A stretch of 64,000 bases of DNA from Pelagivirga sediminicola (GTDB lineage Bacteria; Pseudomonadota; Alphaproteobacteria; Rhodobacterales; Rhodobacteraceae), in NCBI RefSeq assembly GCF_003072125.1, contig NZ_QCYH01000004.1, positions 186,001 through 250,000 on the forward strand. Reading direction: 5' to 3'. The notes under the pieces are model-generated. The model saw only the letters and a list, made by a program, of their open reading frames with translations. It ran no database searches and was not told the DNA's origin. Both the position numbers and the translations under genes were made by a program. Shown in pieces: positions 60,800-64,000 of this stretch (within the stretch, counting starts at the first letter, position 1; each line of letters begins with the position of its first letter).

Positions 60800-62428
60800 T
60801 TGAAAACCTCGCTGGCCGCCTTTGCCAAGACCATCACGATGCCCGACCTGCGCGTCATGCAGGACGAAGCGTTCAGTATCGGCCGCCTGCGGATCGAGCT
60901 TCTGGCAGGGCTGACCGTTGCGCTGGCGCTGGTGCCGGAGGCTGTGGCCTTTGCCTTTGTCGCGGGGGTGCATCCGCTTGTCGGGCTTTACGCGGCGTTT
61001 CTCGTGGGGTTGGTTACGGCCGTCATCGGCGGGCGGCCCGGCATGATTTCGGGCGCGACAGGCGCGCTGGCGGTGGTGATGGTGTCGCTGGTGGCGCAGC
61101 ACGGGGTCGAGTATCTTTTCGCGACCGTCGTGCTGATGGGGCTCATGCAGGTGACGGCGGGCGTGCTGAAATGGGGCAAGTTCATCCGCCTTGTGCCGCA
61201 TCCTGTCATGCTGGGCTTTGTCAACGGGCTTGCGATCGTCATCTTTCTTGCGCAACTGGGCCAGTTCAAGGTGCCCGGCACGATGGTGGATACCGGTCAC
61301 GGCATCGGCGGCGGCGTCTGGCTGAGCGGCACGCCGCTGTTTGTCATGCTGGCGCTTGTGGCGCTGACCATGGGAATCATCTGGATCACGCCGCGCATCA
61401 CGCGCATCATCCCCGCACCGCTCGCGGGGATCGGCGTTGTCGCGGCGCTGGTGATTGCGTTCGGGCTGGACGTGCCGCGCGTCGGCGATCTGGCCTCGAT
61501 CAAGGGCGGGTTGCCCAGCTTTCACATTCCGATGGTCCCCTTTACCCTTGAGACGTTCGAAATCATCCTGCCCTATGCGATCATCCTGGCCGCCATCGGC
61601 CTGATTGAAAGCCTTCTGACATTGAACCTCGTGGGCGAAATGGTTGGCCGCCGCGGCGGCGCCAGTCAGGAGTGCATCGCCCAGGGTCTGGCCAACACGC
61701 TGACCGGGTTTTTCGGCGGCATGGGCGGCTGCGCGATGATCGGGCAGTCGATGATCAACGTGAAATCGGGCGGGCGTACGCGGATCGCGGGCATCGCGGC
61801 GGCGCTGTTCTTGCTCATCTTCATCCTCTTCGCCGCCCCCGCGATCGAGCAGATCCCGCTCGCCGCGCTGGTCGGGGTCATGTTCATGGTGGTGATCGGC
61901 ACGTTTGCGTGGAATTCGCTGACGATCCTGCGCAAGGTGCCGCTGACGGATGCGATGGTGATCGTTCTGGTGACGGCGGTCACGGTGAAATACGATCTGG
62001 CCATCGCGGTGGTCGTCGGCGTGATCGTCTCGGCGCTGGCCTATTCGTGGAACAACGCCAAACGCATTCACGCCACGACCAAGACCGACGCCAGCGGCGC
62101 ACGGGTCTACAGCATCGAAGGCCCGCTCTTTTTCGGCTCGGCCGAGGGCTTTGCCGAGCTTTTCGATATCGACGGCGATCCGGACACGGTGGTCGTCGAT
62201 TTCGACCAGAGCCGCGTTGTGGACCAATCCGCCCTTCAGGCGATCGAGGCACTTGCGGGCAAGTATCAGGCGGCGGGCAAGACGCTGCAACTGCGCCACC
62301 TGAGCCGCGATTGCCACCGCCTGCTGACCAAGGCGGGGCATCTGATGATCGATAGCGACGATGATCCCGAATACATGGTCGCGGTGGATTACGACGTGCG
62401 CACCGGCGTTCTGGGCGCCGGACACTGA
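60800..62428 (+). CDS. SulP family inorganic anion transporter
   Basis: Inner-membrane transporter of the SLC26/SulP family, 542 residues from TTG 60800 (AGGA upstream). An ATG at 60839 is the alternative; the frame stays open further upstream without a ribosome site. It has about 12 helices: ELLAGLTVALALVPEAVAFA, VVMVSLVAQHG, NGLAIVIFLAQLGQF are typical, and the cytoplasmic STAS domain (about residues 430-535; DTVVVDFDQSRVVDQSALQAI) is at the end. Substrate could be sulfate, bicarbonate or other anions. Confidence 0.9.
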   Translation: MKTSLAAFAKTITMPDLRVMQDEAFSIGRLRIELLAGLTVALALVPEAVAFAFVAGVHPLVGLYAAFLVGLVTAVIGGRPGMISGATGALAVVMVSLVAQHGVEYLFATVVLMGLMQVTAGVLKWGKFIRLVPHPVMLGFVNGLAIVIFLAQLGQFKVPGTMVDTGHGIGGGVWLSGTPLFVMLALVALTMGIIWITPRITRIIPAPLAGIGVVAALVIAFGLDVPRVGDLASIKGGLPSFHIPMVPFTLETFEIILPYAIILAAIGLIESLLTLNLVGEMVGRRGGASQECIAQGLANTLTGFFGGMGGCAMIGQSMINVKSGGRTRIAGIAAALFLLIFILFAAPAIEQIPLAALVGVMFMVVIGTFAWNSLTILRKVPLTDAMVIVLVTAVTVKYDLAIAVVVGVIVSALAYSWNNAKRIHATTKTDASGARVYSIEGPLFFGSAEGFAELFDIDGDPDTVVVDFDQSRVVDQSALQAIEALAGKYQAAGKTLQLRHLSRDCHRLLTKAGHLMIDSDDDPEYMVAVDYDVRTGVLGAGH

Positions 62429-62471
62429 AGCGTTTCCGGTTTTATCAGGCTCAGATGTAACCTGAAACGCT
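62429..62471 (+). repeat. Palindromic intergenic repeat, GCGTTTC family, copy 6
   Basis: AGCGTTTCCGGTT and AACCTGAAACGCT pair with one mismatch around TTATCAGGCTCAGATGT. It starts on the first base after the SulP stop codon and shares TAACCTGAAAC with copy 3. Confidence 0.82.
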
Positions 62472-62513
62472 TTCACGCAGGCTGCGCGTTTCAATTGTGC
62501 GGCCCGGCGCCGC

Positions 62514-63041
62514 ATGCTACGCGCAGCGCCGACAATCCTTGCTAAAGGCCAAGCAGTGCTGGAGCTCATGCCCGAAACGGACAGCGACTGGTGGGAGGTC
62601 GAAGCGCTGCTGGATCTGTGCTTTGCCCCCGGTCGCGAGGCGCTGTCCTCCTACCGCCTGCGCGACGGCGTGCCGCCCGTGCAGGGGCTCAGCACGGTTG
62701 CGCGCGATCAGGGCGGTATTCTGGCGGGCGCCATCAGGTACTGGCCGGTTCGTGTGGGCGATGCCGCAGCGCTGCTGTTGGGGCCGATCGCGGTCCATCC
62801 GACACATCAGGGCGAGGGCTTGGGCGGCTATCTGATGCGCAGCTCGCTGGCGCGGGCGCGCGATTCGGGGTGGCAACGTGTCATGCTGGTCGGGGACGCG
62901 CCTTATTACGGGCGTTTCGGATTTGCGCGGCTGGACGCTGTCGAAATGCCGCCGCCGACCAACCCCGACCGGGTGCTGGGTCTGGATCTGATACCGGAGG
63001 CATGGGCCGGGATTGCAGGAAAAGTGACACGCGCCGCTTGA
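62514..63041 (+). CDS. GNAT N-acetyltransferase, YhbS-like
   Basis: A 175-residue acetyltransferase. LLGPIAVHPTHQGEGLGGYL is the acetyl-CoA loop (HPTHQGEGLG), and VMLVGDAPYYGRFGFARL follows, as in YhbS. The start at ATG 62514 has no strong site; GTG 62556 (AAAGG upstream) is a plausible alternative, giving 161 residues. Substrate unknown. The EcsC gene follows 31 bases later. Confidence 0.85.
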   Translation: MLRAAPTILAKGQAVLELMPETDSDWWEVEALLDLCFAPGREALSSYRLRDGVPPVQGLSTVARDQGGILAGAIRYWPVRVGDAAALLLGPIAVHPTHQGEGLGGYLMRSSLARARDSGWQRVMLVGDAPYYGRFGFARLDAVEMPPPTNPDRVLGLDLIPEAWAGIAGKVTRAA

Positions 63042-63072
63042 AACCGGGGAATAATGCGCTGATCTATATCGG

Positions 63073-63843
63073 ATGATGGATCTTCTGGACCCCCCGATCG
63101 ACAAGGCCGCCGTCGCGCTGAGGCTGGATGCGTTGGCGCGGCGCCATGCGCGCGCGGGCAATATAGGCATTCAGGTGCTGAACGTCATCGGAGGGCGCGC
63201 CGAGGCGCTGCTGGAGCGGTTGCCGGACGGCGTGCGCGGACGTCTTGAGGGCCGCACCGAGCAGGCATTGCAGATGGCGATGGGCGCCGCGCACCGGTCG
63301 CGCGGGATGGTCGGCGGGCAACCGGGATGGTTGAACCGCGCGGTGACCACGGCGATGGGTGCGGCCGGCGGCTTTGGCGGGTTGCCCTCGGCACTGGCGG
63401 AGTTGCCGATCACGACGACGATCCTCTTGCGCGCCATTCAGGACGTCGCCAGCGAACATGGCTTTGATCCCAGCGAGGAAGGCGTGCGGTTCGACTGTGT
63501 GCAGGTCTTCGCGGCCGCCGGTCCGCTGGACCATGACGACGGCGCGGATCTGGCGTTTCTGGGCGCGCGCGTCGCGGTCAGCGGCAAGACGGTGCAGGCG
63601 CTGATCTCAAAGGTCGCGCCGCGTCTGAGCGTGGTTCTGGGGCAGAAACTGGCCGCGCAGACGGTGCCGGTGCTGGGCGCGGCGGCCGGGGCGGTCACCA
63701 ATTATGCCTTCACCGATTACTACCAGCAGATGGCGCATGTGCATTTCGGTCTTCGCCGCCTCGCCATCGAGGCGGATATGAGCCATGCCGAGTTGCTGGA
63801 GGCATTTCGCGCCCGCGTCGCGATGCCGACGCAAAAAAGCTAA
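63073..63843 (+). CDS. EcsC family protein
   Basis: A 256-residue protein of the EcsC family (PF12787). GAAGGFGGLPSALAELPITTTILLRAIQDVA (in part: GGFGGLPSALAELPITTTIL) is the core hydrophobic motif. Two or three further hydrophobic segments (VLGQKLAAQTVPVLGAAAGAV) suggest membrane association. Function is unclear for the family, although EcsC in Bacillus is linked to an ABC exporter. It overlaps the convergent gene by 4 bases. Confidence 0.88.
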   Translation: MMDLLDPPIDKAAVALRLDALARRHARAGNIGIQVLNVIGGRAEALLERLPDGVRGRLEGRTEQALQMAMGAAHRSRGMVGGQPGWLNRAVTTAMGAAGGFGGLPSALAELPITTTILLRAIQDVASEHGFDPSEEGVRFDCVQVFAAAGPLDHDDGADLAFLGARVAVSGKTVQALISKVAPRLSVVLGQKLAAQTVPVLGAAAGAVTNYAFTDYYQQMAHVHFGLRRLAIEADMSHAELLEAFRARVAMPTQKS

Positions 63844-64000
63844 AGCTTCTCGCGCAGATAATCCATGACGCAGGGGCGCACCGATTGGTCCCCCCGGCGG
63901 CCCGCCTCGTCGATGACGCTGCGCAGCTCGTCCAGATCGGTGCGGCGCAGGATGGACTTCACCGGACCGATCGACGCGGGCCGCATCGACAGGCTGCGGA
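63840..64000 (-). CDS. ptsP: Phosphoenolpyruvate-protein phosphotransferase PtsP, C-terminal end
   Basis: Only the last 53 codons are in the window. The translation contains SLSMRPASIGPVKSILRRT and RPCVMDYLREKL before the stop; the first piece matches the end of the enzyme I family, where this motif reads SMxPxxIGPVK in the nitrogen-related PtsP. The full gene would extend beyond 64000 on the minus strand. The assignment is from a short stretch and is moderately confident. Confidence 0.7.
   Translation of the reverse strand, partial: RSLSMRPASIGPVKSILRRTDLDELRSVIDEAGRRGDQSVRPCVMDYLREKL

Noticed and set aside
60734-62569. 611-codon minus-strand ORF opposite the SulP transporter
   Set aside because: The protein is a His/Asp/Arg-rich shadow, and the plus strand encodes a clear 12-helix transporter with a STAS domain.

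Overview
This window is the chromosome of an alphaproteobacterium, most likely a member of the Rhodobacterales (Roseobacter group). The evidence is high-GC coding DNA, a Tad-pilus pilin and CpaB of the roseobacter type, the coxB-ctaB-coxF-ctaG-coxC-surf1 cluster, divergent hemC/hemE, the rsfS-rlmH-gpmI-envC-ctpA-rppH run, and a small SRP RNA. It is almost entirely housekeeping sequence. I found no phage, transposase, CRISPR array, rRNA or tRNA. The long ORFs opposite topA, tldD, the 18.1-19.5 kb gene, the 20.9-22.8 kb gene and the ctpA/envC block are GC-rich antisense shadows and were left out.

Layout. 0-2.2 kb: the 3' part of cpaB, an Flp pilin and a divergent lytic transglycosylase. 2.4-10.2 kb (minus strand): succinyl-CoA:3-ketoacid CoA-transferase (scoAB), a YkuD L,D-transpeptidase, topA-dprA and tldD. 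10.4-18.0 kb (plus): aa3 cytochrome c oxidase subunits II and III with assembly factors, led by a perfect FNR-type box, then thrC, an M16 peptidase and a GNAT acetyltransferase. 18.1-25.3 kb: a GlcD-like flavoprotein, an orphan iron-binding protein, an acyl-CoA synthetase coupled to a cupin, and hemC/hemE. 25.3-34.6 kb: HNH protein, TIGR03862 flavoprotein, FeS (6-4)-type photolyase with an SDR, leuA with a leucine-rich leader peptide, DUF2794, an I78-type lipoprotein, class III alcohol dehydrogenase, yghU, and a lipoprotein with a Cys-His-Asp arrangement.

34.8-42.5 kb (minus): a long same-strand series for RNA decay, envelope and ribosome functions (secreted protein, rppH, ctpA, envC, gpmI, rlmH, rsfS, mscS). 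42.6-47.6 kb (plus): HDAC-family deacetylase, MFS transporter, asd and a DUF4139 protein. 47.8-51.5 kb (minus): dnaX, a small membrane protein, ebfC and recR, plus DUF202. 51.6-58.6 kb (plus): zinc metallopeptidase, small tyrosine phosphatase and a complete Liv-type ABC importer (binding protein, two ATPases, two permeases). 58.6-60.6 kb (minus): SRP RNA, apt, a decayed LysE-family gene and mtnP. 60.8-63.8 kb (plus): SulP transporter, GNAT and EcsC proteins, then the 3' end of a probable ptsP.

No obviously new multi-gene system is present. The signals that annotation by homology would miss are intergenic: (1) a family of post-stop palindromes built on GCGTTTCGC, some copies sharing TTTAACCTGA; (2) six copies of a two-part motif, GAGTATTT then a short gap then CCAAGATGAAG; (3) an exact 18-base palindrome after two unrelated operons; (4) a probably leaderless leucine attenuator peptide before leuA; (5) a deletion remnant of a LysE translocator between mtnP and apt; and (6) a perfect FNR box before coxB.
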